Shown here one piece after another: positions 37,411-50,600 of a stretch of DNA of 64,000 nucleotides. The translations under genes were made by a program, and so were the position numbers. Source of the stretch: Lithospermum erythrorhizon (lineage: Eukaryota; Streptophyta; Magnoliopsida; Boraginales; Boraginaceae); assembly GCA_019722365.1 (NCBI GenBank), contig JADFUC010000178.1, positions 101,643 to 165,642 of the forward strand. The letters are read 5' to 3'. Position 1 is the stretch's first letter; each line of letters begins with the position of its first letter. The notes under the pieces were generated by a model, which saw only the letters and a list, made by a program, of their open reading frames with translations, had not been told where the DNA came from and did not search any database.

Positions 37411-37529
37411 ATTCGAAATTTTTTTCTCTCCAAAAGGGTTTTATTATTTTAGTGCGCATATAAATAATAAAATATTTCTTCACGTTACAGACTTGTCCGA
37501 AGAAAATCTATTACACCATCATTTAAAAA

Positions 37530-37690
37530 AAATGTTAAGCTTATTTTTTAGTGGTCAAAAGTGACATAGTTTTTTAATCTAAACGAACACATATAATTTT
37601 GATTTGTGTCAAAATTAAATGTCAATAAGAAGGTGCGTTTTAATTACTCAAATTTAAAAGTTGACGGACAGACGGAGTATTATATTTATA
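37530..37690. mobile_element. Stowaway-like MITE fragment
   Basis: AAAAGTTGACGGACAGACGGAGTATTA (37660-37684; key motif GACGGAGTA) reads as a Stowaway right terminus, complement of TACTCCGTC. The left end was not defined. A similar left terminus, ATTACTCCCTCAATTGTC, begins near 38365, suggesting a second fragment there. Confidence 0.45.
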
Positions 37691-38700
37691 TAGTATTTTG
37701 TTTTATATAGGATGTATTTATGGAAAGGTCATAATCATTATAGGAGTAATTACATCATCCCTTAACGCAACCTATTTGCCGCGTCAGTTCATACTCACCT
37801 GGCCTCACATATTCATAATATTATACGATTTGCCTAAATAATTATTCCACATATTGGCTCCCAATTGTCAAACAACCGACTCCTTACTAGATTTATAGAG
37901 ATGAAATTCAAAATTATTGATTCATCATGTTCCAACTTATTCTGTATATATACCTAATCTTCATCATTGTAATTGATTCCAGTGATGAAGCTATACATCT
38001 TGAAGATGGTTCACTTGAACTATCTAGAATTCATATATCTAAGTTTGTTAGAAAGGCCATCGGAATGCATTGAGCTAGATTAAATCATTGTAGTTCTACT
38101 GTTTCTAACACAATTTAAGTAGTTCTTTAGTATATATATCTTGCCCTTTCACATAACAAGATTGTTCTCTTAGTGGCCATGAGATGTGAAATATACTTTA
38201 TACTAATCGGGGTCTCAGTTTAAATTAACTTTGAATAATGATCGAGATTTTATTTTAAAAATTTATTGTTGTTTCAGCTTCGTCGTTATTCTAACAATTG
38301 TAAACTCATATATGAAGCCCATGTTATTTCTAATATAATTACAAATATATTAGTAGTATAAAATTACTCCCTCAATTGTCTATTTTTATACCTTTATACT
38401 TTTTATTTTCCATAATTTGCACTGATAGGCCAAATGTTATATGTATTTTAGGAACAAATAAATTTTAGCTAGGAATAAATATATTCTCTCTTAAATTTTG
38501 AGAAAAAAAGAAATTAAAAGCCCAAGCGTCTCGTGGGATGAGGAAATATTAAATTGTTGAAAAAATTCGAACAATCTCTTCAAATAATGTTTTGATTTTT
38601 GCACTACAAATATTGATAACCATACTTTTATTTCTCATTTTTACCCCTCACTATACTATATGAAAATTTAATTAAAAACTTGTTAGTGTTTTATTGGTAC
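37691..38700. other. AT-rich intergenic DNA
   Basis: No gene was found. It contains the Stowaway-like start near 38365 and otherwise unassigned AT-rich sequence. Confidence 0.4.
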
Positions 38701-38708
38701 GGAAATTT

Positions 38709-39130
38709 TGTTGATAGACAAAGCGCCAGCAGGTGACGAAGTGTTGAAACAAGTGTCGAAGGCAGGTTAGATTAACCAGTTAAGCTACTTGTCAGTGCGG
38801 ATATTTTCGAGATTACTTAAGATTTGGTAACATTTAGAAGATATATTTTTAGATCTATATATTGGAGTGTACCCTAAACATAAAAGTGCGATTTGGTTAT
38901 GGGACGAAAGTATCGGCAATTTATTTATGAAGAAAGTTATTTCCATGTACATGTTTGTTAACTACGCTATATAAAGGCCTCGTTCATAAGAGAGTGATAC
39001 TGCTTGTGTTTTGTGAGCCAAAGAAGCTTGAGAGTTTTTTATATTGTCTTGTTGGATGTATGAAATTGTTCTATAAAACGTATGCAATTGTTGTTAGCAA
39101 CTTTGTTATGACAGGTCTTGTTTTTATTGT
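38709..39130 (+). repeat. Possible LTR relic with TATA box
   Basis: The stretch starts TGTTGATAGACAAAGC and carries a textbook TATA box (GCTATATAAAGGCC) near 38968-38981, followed about 30 bp later by a GAGAGTGATACTGC leader-like sequence. This layout fits a copia LTR in + orientation. No primer site or coding region follows. A purine run (AGTCAGGGGGAGCC) near 39190 may be a stray polypurine tract. Confidence 0.35.
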
Positions 39131-40570
39131 TTAATCATATGAGACATACTAGGGATAGTAGTGTGTTGTGGAGGATAGATGTAGTAAAGTCAGGGGGAGC
39201 CTGGACTTATACATCTTGATAGGAGTAGAATATGGCGTAGAAGAATGGGGAGCATTAACCTGAGCGCTTATTTGTAATTACAATGTCGTTGTGGAATCTT
39301 TCAGCAGGCGAGGCGCCTCCCAGTTAGGTCTGAGTTGCAGCGAGCCGTTACCGTGTGGAATCTTATTTTTTAATTCTCATGTCGTAGTAGAATCGGCACC
39401 AGTCTTTGCTTACTTTTCTGTCGGCCTTATCGATGTTGATCAAGTGCTACTAACATCATGTGTGGCCTTGATTTATGTTATGTTCTGTTTGTGTCCAAGT
39501 GTTATACCGGGGTTGAAGCCAATTTCTTTTAACTATTCAAGCACTAACTAGTTATGAAATCACCGCGTTAGCATTGATAGCCTACTCGCGTCCCCAGCTC
39601 GTGAGGAGCTAGATTTACTAGGTGTTTGTCTCTTTTCCTTGACTGCCTCAAATTAAAACTATCTTTGTTCGAGTTCTTTGAGCTTCTTTGTGGATCAATG
39701 TCACGCCTCTGCTCCCGCATCATTTACTAAAGCAGTGATCTCGTTACTCCTGCTCTAGCAAAACCGTCCATGGAGCCATCGTTTACCCACGTTGGTCGAT
39801 GGGCGTATTCTCGAAAATACCTATATCTCTGGTGTGGCAATAGGGGCGTGGTTTGTGTCGCCAATTTGAACACTATTTGTGTTTAAAATGATTTCTTCGA
39901 CTACGGATCGAACAATTCGATTGGGGGATTGATACCTATTTAAGGTTATTTCTTCAAATTACTCTCCATTTCTAAGTTCATAACTTTTGCGGTGGGTTAT
40001 GTCAAGCTGTTATAACATTATTGCTCTTGATTAATGTTCAAACCAGATCCCCATTATTGATTTGAAGCAATTTTTCGAGGCAGTACGGGGAGGGTAACGA
40101 CCCTAGAGAGCCGTTCTGCGGGGAACCAATCAAACCAATGGTGAGCCGTTTGAAGGCTGAAATCTGTGGACTAAATGTTGAGCAGAGCCCCATGTGTTGC
40201 AAATGAGGCCGTTTGGCTGGGGAGTATTAGTTAAAGTGGGAGTGAAAGTAAATTTGAGAGTTTGAGACTTTATTTGGTCCAATTTTATTGAATTTAGGTT
40301 TAGACCTAGTATCTCTTGTAGCCCCACATAAATAGGGTCTACGGTTGATTATTATTGTGCTGAATATTAGAATCGTAAAAATAGTGCTTGAGAGATTTGT
40401 GAGAACTTGTAATTAGGTTTTGTCCCCCATAAGAAAATATCCCAGTGAGGGAGAATAAATGTGGGATTTTTGAGGTCATGTCTGATTCTTCACTGAAAGC
40501 CCCATTCTGACAATTTGGATTAGGCTACCAGCGTTGAGGTGAGCAGGGGTAGTGCTTTGTATGGTTATTG
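39131..40570. other. Unassigned repeat-like DNA
   Basis: No gene was recognised. A second LTR-like zone lies at about 40130-40500, with CACATAAATAGGGTC (TATA-like, near 40325) on the + strand. The 86-codon frame at 39291-39551 has no family resemblance. Confidence 0.35.
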
Positions 40571-40590
40571 ATCCTCCTTTAATTAATTAT

Positions 40591-41093
40591 AATCCTCCTT
40601 TAATTAATTATGCAAAGGCCATCCGATAACATCACGTTCCACAAACCGTAAACTTTCAAGTTTCCAACACGGTTGATTATTCAATTATTTAAATAATCGG
40701 AAGGATTGGATGACCGTTAGAGAGTAACAGATAGTCGATACGTTTTTGAGAATCTGATTATAAGTTCACTAGTACACGTTAGTACTTGATGCATCGTTAG
40801 CCTAACGTGGAACTCTTATCTCTTCTCTAAACTCTAAATTAATTATAATCCTCCTTTAATTAATTATGCAAAGGCCATCCGATAACATCACGTTCCACAA
40901 ACCGTAAACCTTCAAGTTTCCAACACGGTTGATTATTCAATTATTTAAATAATCGGAAGGTTGGAATGACCATTAGAAATTAACGATAAAGGTCGATACG
41001 TTTTTGGAAGTCTGATTATAAGTTCATAAAGTACACGTTGGTACTTGATGCATCGTTAATGACATTGAACTCTTATCTCTTATCTAAACTCTA
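40591..41093. repeat. Tandem duplication, 256-bp period
   Basis: Copy 1 starts AATCCTCCTTTAATTAATTA at 40591 and copy 2 with the same bases at 40847. They share long identical runs (AAAGGCCATCCGATAACATC, TTCCACAAACCGTAAAC, TTATTCAATTATTTAAATAA, TACTTGATGCATCGTTA) and differ by scattered substitutions and small indels. Both end near ATCTAAACTCTAA. A partial extra copy of the first 20 bases precedes copy 1. Confidence 0.92.
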
Positions 41094-41099
41094 AGTACT

Positions 41100-41985
41100 T
41101 ACCGTTTTTTAATTATCGTTTAACAAATTTACTTTTTAGTTATTGTGTTTATGTAAATAAGTATTTTTATATTTTCGATATCTTTTTGACTCTTTTATAA
41201 CACAAATTAACAATTAACGAACGATATTATTTCGATTAATTGTTGATACGTTTAAATGTCTTTTTGGTATTTATTTTAACAATATATGTCTGAATAAATT
41301 GTGACGATTAAAAAAAAGCAGAAATATTAATTAATTGACCAATAATGCGTGGTCGGAAATTTGAAGAACCATTTAAACTTATGAATGGGCACCCTAAGAC
41401 ATAGTTACCCCTATATCCTTTAAAATTGTTTCTAATTGATATTAAAACTAAATCTTGACAATTGAAAATGTTAATTAAAATTTGTTAAATAAAATACCAT
41501 ATTTAGTCTTGTTTGATGATTTATTACTTTTCTGTACTACTTTAGTTAGGATAGGAAAGAAAAAACTTATTAAGTAGTACATGAAAAACTTTTTCCTTCG
41601 TTTCAATTTATTTCATTATGGTGAAAGATTATGTTGTTTATGGCAGTTGAATGATCAAAGTTTGCAATGGATATTATTGAAGTGTTTTAGGACACTTATA
41701 TAAGTACTAAATTGAATTACGATATTCTAAGTCGTTATCATCGGGTCACCCATGATAATCCTGTACGGATATATAATACTATATTGATTCAGTAAAAACA
41801 TAAAGAAATAATAAAACGGCCAAGCAAGATTTTGATACAGTTATTTTCGATATGAGGAAAGCAATCATTGCTGAATCATTAATAGCTTCATAAACGATTG
41901 ATTACGGGGATTTCTAAAGAACCACGATATGTCTGATTATATATTTTTTATAGATTAAGCTATTCTGGCTTCATAAAATCTCAGT
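41100..41985. other. AT-rich intergenic DNA
   Basis: No gene was found. CCTTCGTTTCAATTTATTTC near 41594 resembles a Stowaway-type start. Confidence 0.4.
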
Positions 41986-41989
41986 ATTT

Positions 41990-43990
41990 CTCTCTATAAT
42001 TGTAATATTTGAGTAGTGCTAAATTTATAATTAAGCCCAGAACCCACTGTTATAAGAACTTGAATCTTGGAGTGCAAAAGCAAGCCAGAATCACAACTAG
42101 GCCTAAAAACAGGGCATCCTCAGTGGTGCTCACGGGATGGATCAGGACATTACAAGTCGATCTCCTCCCAGTTCACAAGGCCACATAACATCGCGCTAAT
42201 CGGGACATGGGTCGGGCTTGCCAAGTCAGGAGCTTAGTCGATCTGTAACATAAAACGACGAAATTAGGCATCGGCTGTGATCTGCTTGAGAAAGGCAATT
42301 TAAGTTTGTCGTCTTCTCCGATAGTCTTAAATGCATGTGGCCTTGAGTTAAATCATCCTCGAACTCCAATTAAAATTTGAACCCAAACGGTCTTCGCTGC
42401 AATCAAACACGTGTTTTGAGATATCACCAAACATATTATCGAAGAAACATCGCCAAAATCAATTCATCTAGTTGAACTTTTCGCATTCAAATCAACGCGT
42501 ATTCTTTCTTCCACCTCCCAAACAACGATCTTCTCCAGGGTGCCTTGGAAATCCTCAGCGCTTGATTTATCATCATTGAATCCCTCTTGTGCTGCTTGGT
42601 CTTGACGCTTCCACTTGATCAATTCATTAACGATGTTTGATCGAAACGCTTACAGTTAGCGAAAATATTAAGAGGTTGAAGCCCTCTTCTGATATCTTTA
42701 GTTCTTTACTTACGAATGATTCTTACAACACCTTTGGCTCTGACCTTATCTGAATATCACAATTTTATTGTAGCGGCAACGTGTGCTCTTTGTCACCTTC
42801 TGGGCTACGCCGTCAAATGTAATTATAACCCTCAACGTCCGTTGACTTACTGAAATAAGATTACACATTGGTTTGAACACGTATTGACAACTGTAATCTT
42901 CCATATAAAACTATTTGATGGCCTTAAATCAACTAACCCGTACATGGCTTATGAAGGGCCCTTCCACAAGATGAACCTTCTCCCAATCACCGATAACTTT
43001 ATAATTTATCATTCTTCTGACACTTTCGTTTCCTAACTTTGTTGTGGTATCTTTTCTTATCAATATGAGACAAATTCTCAGCCAGCTTCAGTGGATCACC
43101 CACAGAACTGCATGCAACTTGTTCCAACATACATACCCGTCTCTTCATGCTCGGTGGCGGTTAGAGCCCGAGTCGCTTCGTGTATAGATAATCTTCAATT
43201 TACATCTTCCACGGCAAAAATTAGTTCCATCAGCGACTTCGTACAGCGAAATATCGACCTTCGTCTCCAGCCATAATCCATCTGAATTAATTCTTGATTA
43301 TCTCAACCGCTTTGATACAAATTGTTAGGAATCCTACACCGTTACTAGACTAATTCTGGTATCCCAAATTAATCTAATAACTGGATTCCGCCCAGGATGA
43401 TAATCCTCTTCTAGATAGATAATCCTACATTAATTCAGATATAACAAACATAAAGAGAAAGCAATAAATGACACTAGATTTACCCTATTTCACCACCGAT
43501 ATCTGGTAATCCGGCCTATTTATAGATCTAGTAATAACTTTAGGAAGAATTAATTACTGACTCGAGATCTATTACATGCCGATTAGATGTTTACTTATAG
43601 ATTGAAAACTTTAATTACAAACCTCGCAAATCTGAGACTGGCTTCCTGCATGATTCTAATATTTGAGTGCTACAATTATAATTAGCCAAGAGACCCCTAT
43701 TTATAGGCTACAAAAGATATTAGATTAAAACTGGCGAATAGGAAGCGGGCTTTAAAGCACTTAGAACATGTAAATTAGCGTAGCATCGGGACTTGATCGA
43801 GGAGCATCATGATCTCGATATATAGTTCTGGACTCCGTTAAATGCGTTATCGGAACATGGGTCGGGACTTTCTAAGTATTGCAGCCTTAACAACTAGTTA
43901 AAGTCTTCAAAGTTTGGCAACTACTTGGAGTCGAACCAGCATGGCAATTGTACTAAGTCCTCAAGTCAAATTAAATCAAGGCACTGTGTG
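41990..43990 (-). pseudogene. Decayed copia element (-): LTR pieces, PBS and gag traces
   Basis: On the - strand a primer-binding site TTTGTATCAAAGCGGTTG (about 43304-43321, cf. TGGTATCAGAGCGGTTG) directly follows an LTR end reading CCTAACA, so an LTR lies rightward from 43323. Two - strand TATA boxes of type CTATAAATAGG occur near 43515-43527 and 43702-43714, suggesting two LTR pieces in series. Leftward of the primer site, broken frames show gag texture (DGTNF...RCKLKIIYTR near 43200). At 41990-42110 the phrase AATATTTGAGTAGTGCTA repeats that at about 43660-43680, as expected for a second LTR fragment. Nothing is intact. Confidence 0.6.
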
Positions 43991-43999
43991 CGTGACACG

Positions 44000-44340
44000 T
44001 GCCCAGCTGCTTAGATGCATCTAATCGGCCCGAATAACAATCTTAGGTTTAGGGTTCTTGATATATTTAGATAAATCGATTTGTGTATTTCCAATAGGAT
44101 AAATGATAATTCAATTCCTTTGTACATTAAGCAATTAGCAACTATATATATGTAAGGCACATATCAATTGTAAAATTAATTGAAAGTTAACAAATAATTC
44201 TCTCTTCTTCTCTATTGAGTTTATACTTCCTTTCTTGACTTTTATTGAGTTGTTGCTTAGCACTAATCTTTGCTTATTGTTTGATACTTTATTCTTAAGA
44301 CTAATTGTCGAGCTTGAATGTTCTTAATTGATTTTATAAT
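44000..44340 (+). repeat. Probable LTR/leader of + strand copia relic
   Basis: This lies directly before a gag-like frame and contains a TATA-like AACTATATATATG near 44140 on the + strand, followed by a pyrimidine-rich leader. Borders and primer site were not resolved. Confidence 0.4.
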
Positions 44341-44343
44341 CAT

Positions 44344-45630
44344 TTCTTAATAATGGCTGAGAGTGGAAGTGAAGGTGGTGGAAATATAGGTGGATGACGT
44401 GGAAATGGTAACCGCAAAGAAGAAGCTGGAAATCTTGATATGATTCTTGAAAGGTTCTAGTGAGTGATCTACTCTCAAAATACAATTATCAAACTTGGAG
44501 TCGATCCATGATCACAATACTCCAAGTGAGGAATAAGGTGGTGTTCATAAATGGTGATTTCTTGAGACTGGTCACGAAACATGAAGGTTAATGCTATCTT
44601 AATTTTTTGGATATTGAATCTCAAGGGATATTGCTAGGGGAGTTGCATATACATCTGATGCATTTGGATAATGGGAAGAAGTTAGGCAGCAGCTTGGAGG
44701 ATGTATTAGCCCTAAACTATATGAAATAAGGATATCAATCTACTCTGCAAAGCGAGGAAATGACATAGTTGTAGGTTTCTATACTAATTTGAAAACTTTA
44801 TGGGAATAACTACTATATTTGAAACTTGGAATCAAATATGAGGATTTTAAGGAAGAGAAGATGATGTTGTTCTTGATGGGCTTAAATGAAGAATATGAGT
44901 TTACTAAGAGCCAGATATTGCTATATAATCCACTGCCAAACCTGGCCAAAACATATGGGATGATAGCCAATGTGGAGAAACAAAGGAAACTACAGATTCT
45001 TGACAATGGTAATGTGACGGCTATGCAAGTTATGCCAAGATTTGGATATAATAATCAATTTTAGGGAGAATCTAGTGCTAAGTCTCAGTTTTAAGGTTTT
45101 AAGAATGTGAAACAACCGTTTCCGTCTAGGGAATCAAGCAAAGGATTACATGAAGGAAAGGCAATCTATGTATAGATGAAAAGAGGATTGTTTCAAGATT
45201 AAGTTGTTTCTGGTGGTGGTGCAGTTAGCAGGCGAGAATATGAAGAAGATAAACTATGTCTTGAGAGTTAAAAACTCCTTTGGATTTGGTATAGGAAGGG
45301 CAAAATGGTGCTAATGTATAATCAGTTTTGGCTTTGATTCAACAAGAGATTGGAAAGGCATTGAAAGAAAATAATGGTAATCTGGCTGGTGCTTCTAATA
45401 TGTATCACATGGAGGCCTACATGGCAGACTTTGATCATATAGCAGGTACCTTGCACTCTCATGATGTTAATGACAGTAGTCAGTGTTTATATGTAAGTAG
45501 TGATTGTTGGATCGTGAATCTTGAGGTACTCTTACTCGCGTATTGATTTATCTAAGTTTCATTCTTATTATAAATTGAATCATCATATTAAATCTGCCAG
45601 ATCAATCTATTAAATTTATGGAATATGCAG
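44344..45630 (+). pseudogene. Copia gag-protease remnant
   Basis: It begins with a gag-like start (ATG at about 44353, AESGSEGGGN). The best preserved part is 44819-45064, with KEEKMMLFLMGLNEEYEF and QILLYNPLPNLAKTYGMI followed by NVEKQRKLQIL, matching the UBN2/retrotransposon gag domain of copia elements. A degraded zinc-knuckle zone follows near 45165-45260. Next come an ALIQQEIGKALKENNG frame (45328 on) and a protease-start-like DCWIV (near 45505) with INLPDQ-type residues after a frameshift (near 45590). Numerous stops; RT and integrase are absent. Confidence 0.85.
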
Positions 45631-46190
45631 AACAACAATCACTTGGCTTGACGAGCCACTTGGTAAGTAGTCTATTGTCGCGTGACATATCTTTTGGACA
45701 GACAGTTGCTGGATTATTTAATGCGCTCTTAGCTATAGATTATCAGCATTTTAATTTGAGACGTAATAATAATTTGCATAATAAATTTCATAGCTAACAT
45801 CTTCAGTATAAAGAATAAACTTCTGGAATTATCTAGCATATTAATTAGTATTCTGTCGTATATATATACGAATACCTATATTGCCATATATTACATGTAA
45901 TAAATAAAATCGACATCTAAAATCTCTGAAGCAAGAAGTCGTTAAAGATCGGTATGACGTTATTAATGGATTAAGTTAAAATATTGTTGGTAAATATTTA
46001 TTAATTTACACCTATCGTATCCAAATGATAAGTAAATTTAAAAAAAATAATAGTGTGACATAAAATATAGGTACCACCTGGCCAAAACTTGTACCATTTC
46101 CATACCGACCTTTTGTCTAACTGACGTCCTGTACTCTTTCTTTCATTGACTTTCTTGTCATTATCCAAACAAACAAAATCCTTTTCTCTC
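45631..46190. other. Intergenic DNA and GDH promoter region
   Basis: No gene was found. The last 150 bp before the TATA box should contain the glutamate dehydrogenase promoter. A palindromic ACGT core (CTGACGTCC) near 46120 is a possible bZIP site, by motif only. Confidence 0.4.
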
Positions 46191-46191
46191 C

Positions 46192-46204
46192 CTATATATA
46201 TATA
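46192..46204 (+). promoter_or_regulatory. Probable TATA box of the GDH gene
   Basis: CTATATATATATA lies 134-146 bp upstream of the GDH start codon, a usual distance for a plant gene with a 100-bp leader. No other candidate is better placed. Confidence 0.55.
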
Positions 46205-46277
46205 CTGCGGATTATATAGTGCCCAATCCCATTGATTCTCATTCATTGATCCATTTGTTATTTTTATTGGCATTTGA

Positions 46278-48657
<2,380 letters not shown>

Positions 48658-49338
48658 ACAATCTCCTACATCGCCTCCTCAAAAACAAAATATAAAGCAG
48701 AGATTGACTTCCAATATTATAGTTCTTTTTTCTGAAAGTGTTGAACTCTAGAATTGGAATTATGTTGTAATTTCCCTCTGACAGGAGAGATATTTACATT
48801 CTCTATATTTTTCTGAGCAAAGAGTACTTGCATTTCTATAAGAGGTGACATATGTTTTCAAGATGAGTATTACCTCCTCCTAGCCTGTCCCCCACCCATC
48901 CGTCAGGGAGGATTCAAATTGTGCAATGAGTTCGGATAATCGTTTTTACTGTTAATTACGCTGATAATATATATCTAGTTAATAAGTCAAGATTATAATA
49001 TAAATTTAAAGTATATTTCGAATGCCCAAAGTTGGGGTTTTATAGACCACCACTGCACCCATCCGTGTCCCTTCTCTTTTATCCAGTATCTAAATAATGT
49101 TTCATGTGATTATGGTGATAAAGTAATTAGAATGTCAGGAACCAAAGAATGGTCTCCTCATGACTTCATTGAAGGAGGCACAAAAGGTGCAGAGGATAAG
49201 CCTTTGTTTGTTCACAGTATGGGCTTGCTTTATTTTATGTATGTTTATCTCCAGTATGGAAACTGGAGAGATATTATCACAATTAGAGAGCATAATTGAA
49301 CATACAAATATCAAAGACAGTAATCCTTTAGACTTCCT
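48658..49338 (+). other. GDH 3' region and LIL3 promoter/leader
   Basis: This 681-bp stretch separates two + strand genes. The GDH transcript end probably lies within the first 200 bp, and the remainder should hold the LIL3 promoter and leader. A 55-codon upstream ORF (49132-49299) and an overlapping frame opening at 49160 precede the LIL3 start. No TATA box is assigned with confidence. Confidence 0.45.
49132..49299 (+). other. Upstream ORF in the LIL3 leader
   Basis: An ATG at 49132 opens 55 codons (start MSGTKEWSPHDFIEGG, end DIITIREHN) ending 39 bp before the LIL3 start. If the LIL3 leader extends this far it would be a translational uORF. No family resemblance was recognised and it may be chance. 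Confidence 0.3.
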
Positions 49339-50342
49339 ATGGCCATGGTTGGAGTACATGCCTCACTCTACAGAGCTAGCATCTCTCATCATGTCACCAA
49401 CAATGTACAACAATCATCTCAGACCAGAAAGGTTTCGCAACCTGTGAAACTAACTGATCAAGTGGTTAATTTACATATTGAAGGACAAAATAAAAATCTG
49501 AATTTCTCTGGAGAAGGACCCGTGATTCACCCAAATAGATCCAAGGAGGAAACTCAGCACGACAATGGAGATGCAGAACCATCCCATCCAAGATTCTTAG
49601 ATAAGAGATGGAAGAATGGTACATGGGACCTTAATATGTTTGTTAAGAAGGGAAGAATGGATTGGGATTCTGTCATTGTAGCAGGTAACAATACTTTTTC
49701 TCCTTCTAGGAATACTACCCCCTTTTAAAGTTTACTCAAAGGATGATATCTACATCAGCCTGGTTGCATTCTTTCATATCAAAAGCACCTGAGAAGTGAA
49801 AAAAGTATTGGCCTGATGGCTACTAATATATAAATTATTTTGGATTATTGTTTTCAACGTTTTACTTTGTAGAAGCAAGGAGGAGAAAGTTTCTGGAGAA
49901 GTATCCAGAAGCTTCAACGAATGAAGACCCGGTGAACTTTCGAAGCTCAATTATACCATGGTGGGCATGGATAGTGCATACTCACCTTCCTGAGGCTGAG
50001 CTACTCAATGGTATCCACTTCAGTAACCCATTTGTTGTTTTATTTAAAATGAAGTCAATACAATAGTGAACTTTCTATACTGTTTGGGCAGGTAGAGCAG
50101 CAATGGTGGGGTTCTTTATGTCCTATGTTGTGGATGGATTAACAGGGCTTGATGTAGTTGGCCAAACAGGGAATTTCTTCTGTAAGACTGCCCTCTTCAT
50201 TACAATTGTTGGTGTGTTAGTTTTCAGAAAAAGGGAAGATATTGGTAATCTTCAAAAGTTAGCAGATGAGGCTACATTCTATGACAAGCAATGGCAAGCA
50301 TCTTGGAAAGTTAAAGATACTAGTAATAGCAATTCAGAATGA
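49339..50342 (+). CDS. LIL3: LIL3, light-harvesting-like protein 3, chloroplast, intact
   Basis: LIL3 is a thylakoid protein with an LHC-type membrane motif that anchors and stabilises geranylgeranyl reductase and other late chlorophyll-synthesis enzymes. Exons 49339-49684, 49873-50010 and 50092-50342 join through GT-AG introns, both after the first base of a codon, to 244 aa. Residues 1-40 are rich in Ser, Thr and Gln with few acids, as in transit peptides. The conserved domain starts at residue 86 ([20 protein letters not shown]), continues with [14 protein letters not shown] and [12 protein letters not shown], then the LHC motif [15 protein letters not shown] (156-170), [17 protein letters not shown] (177-193), a hydrophobic second segment (about 194-206) and [16 protein letters not shown] near the end. 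An in-frame stop at 49321 fixes the start. The gene converges on USB1, with 258 bp between stop codons. Confidence 0.95.
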
Positions 50343-50600
50343 CATTAGTGAGCTGGCTAAGTACAATAGAAGTGTTCATTTCATCTATATATCTTTCTCT
50401 CTCTTTGTTTTTGGTGTCATGTATTTCATTGTTTACATTTTTGGTAACTTGGGGATGAATTGTTGGAACTTCTGATAATCTTTTGTTATCTTTAACAATT
50501 AGTACCAAGCACGTAACGATAATGATAGCCATTAGTGATCTACCAAATAGTAGACAGTTGATAACATAGAACACGCAATTTGATATCAAGAATCTCATAG

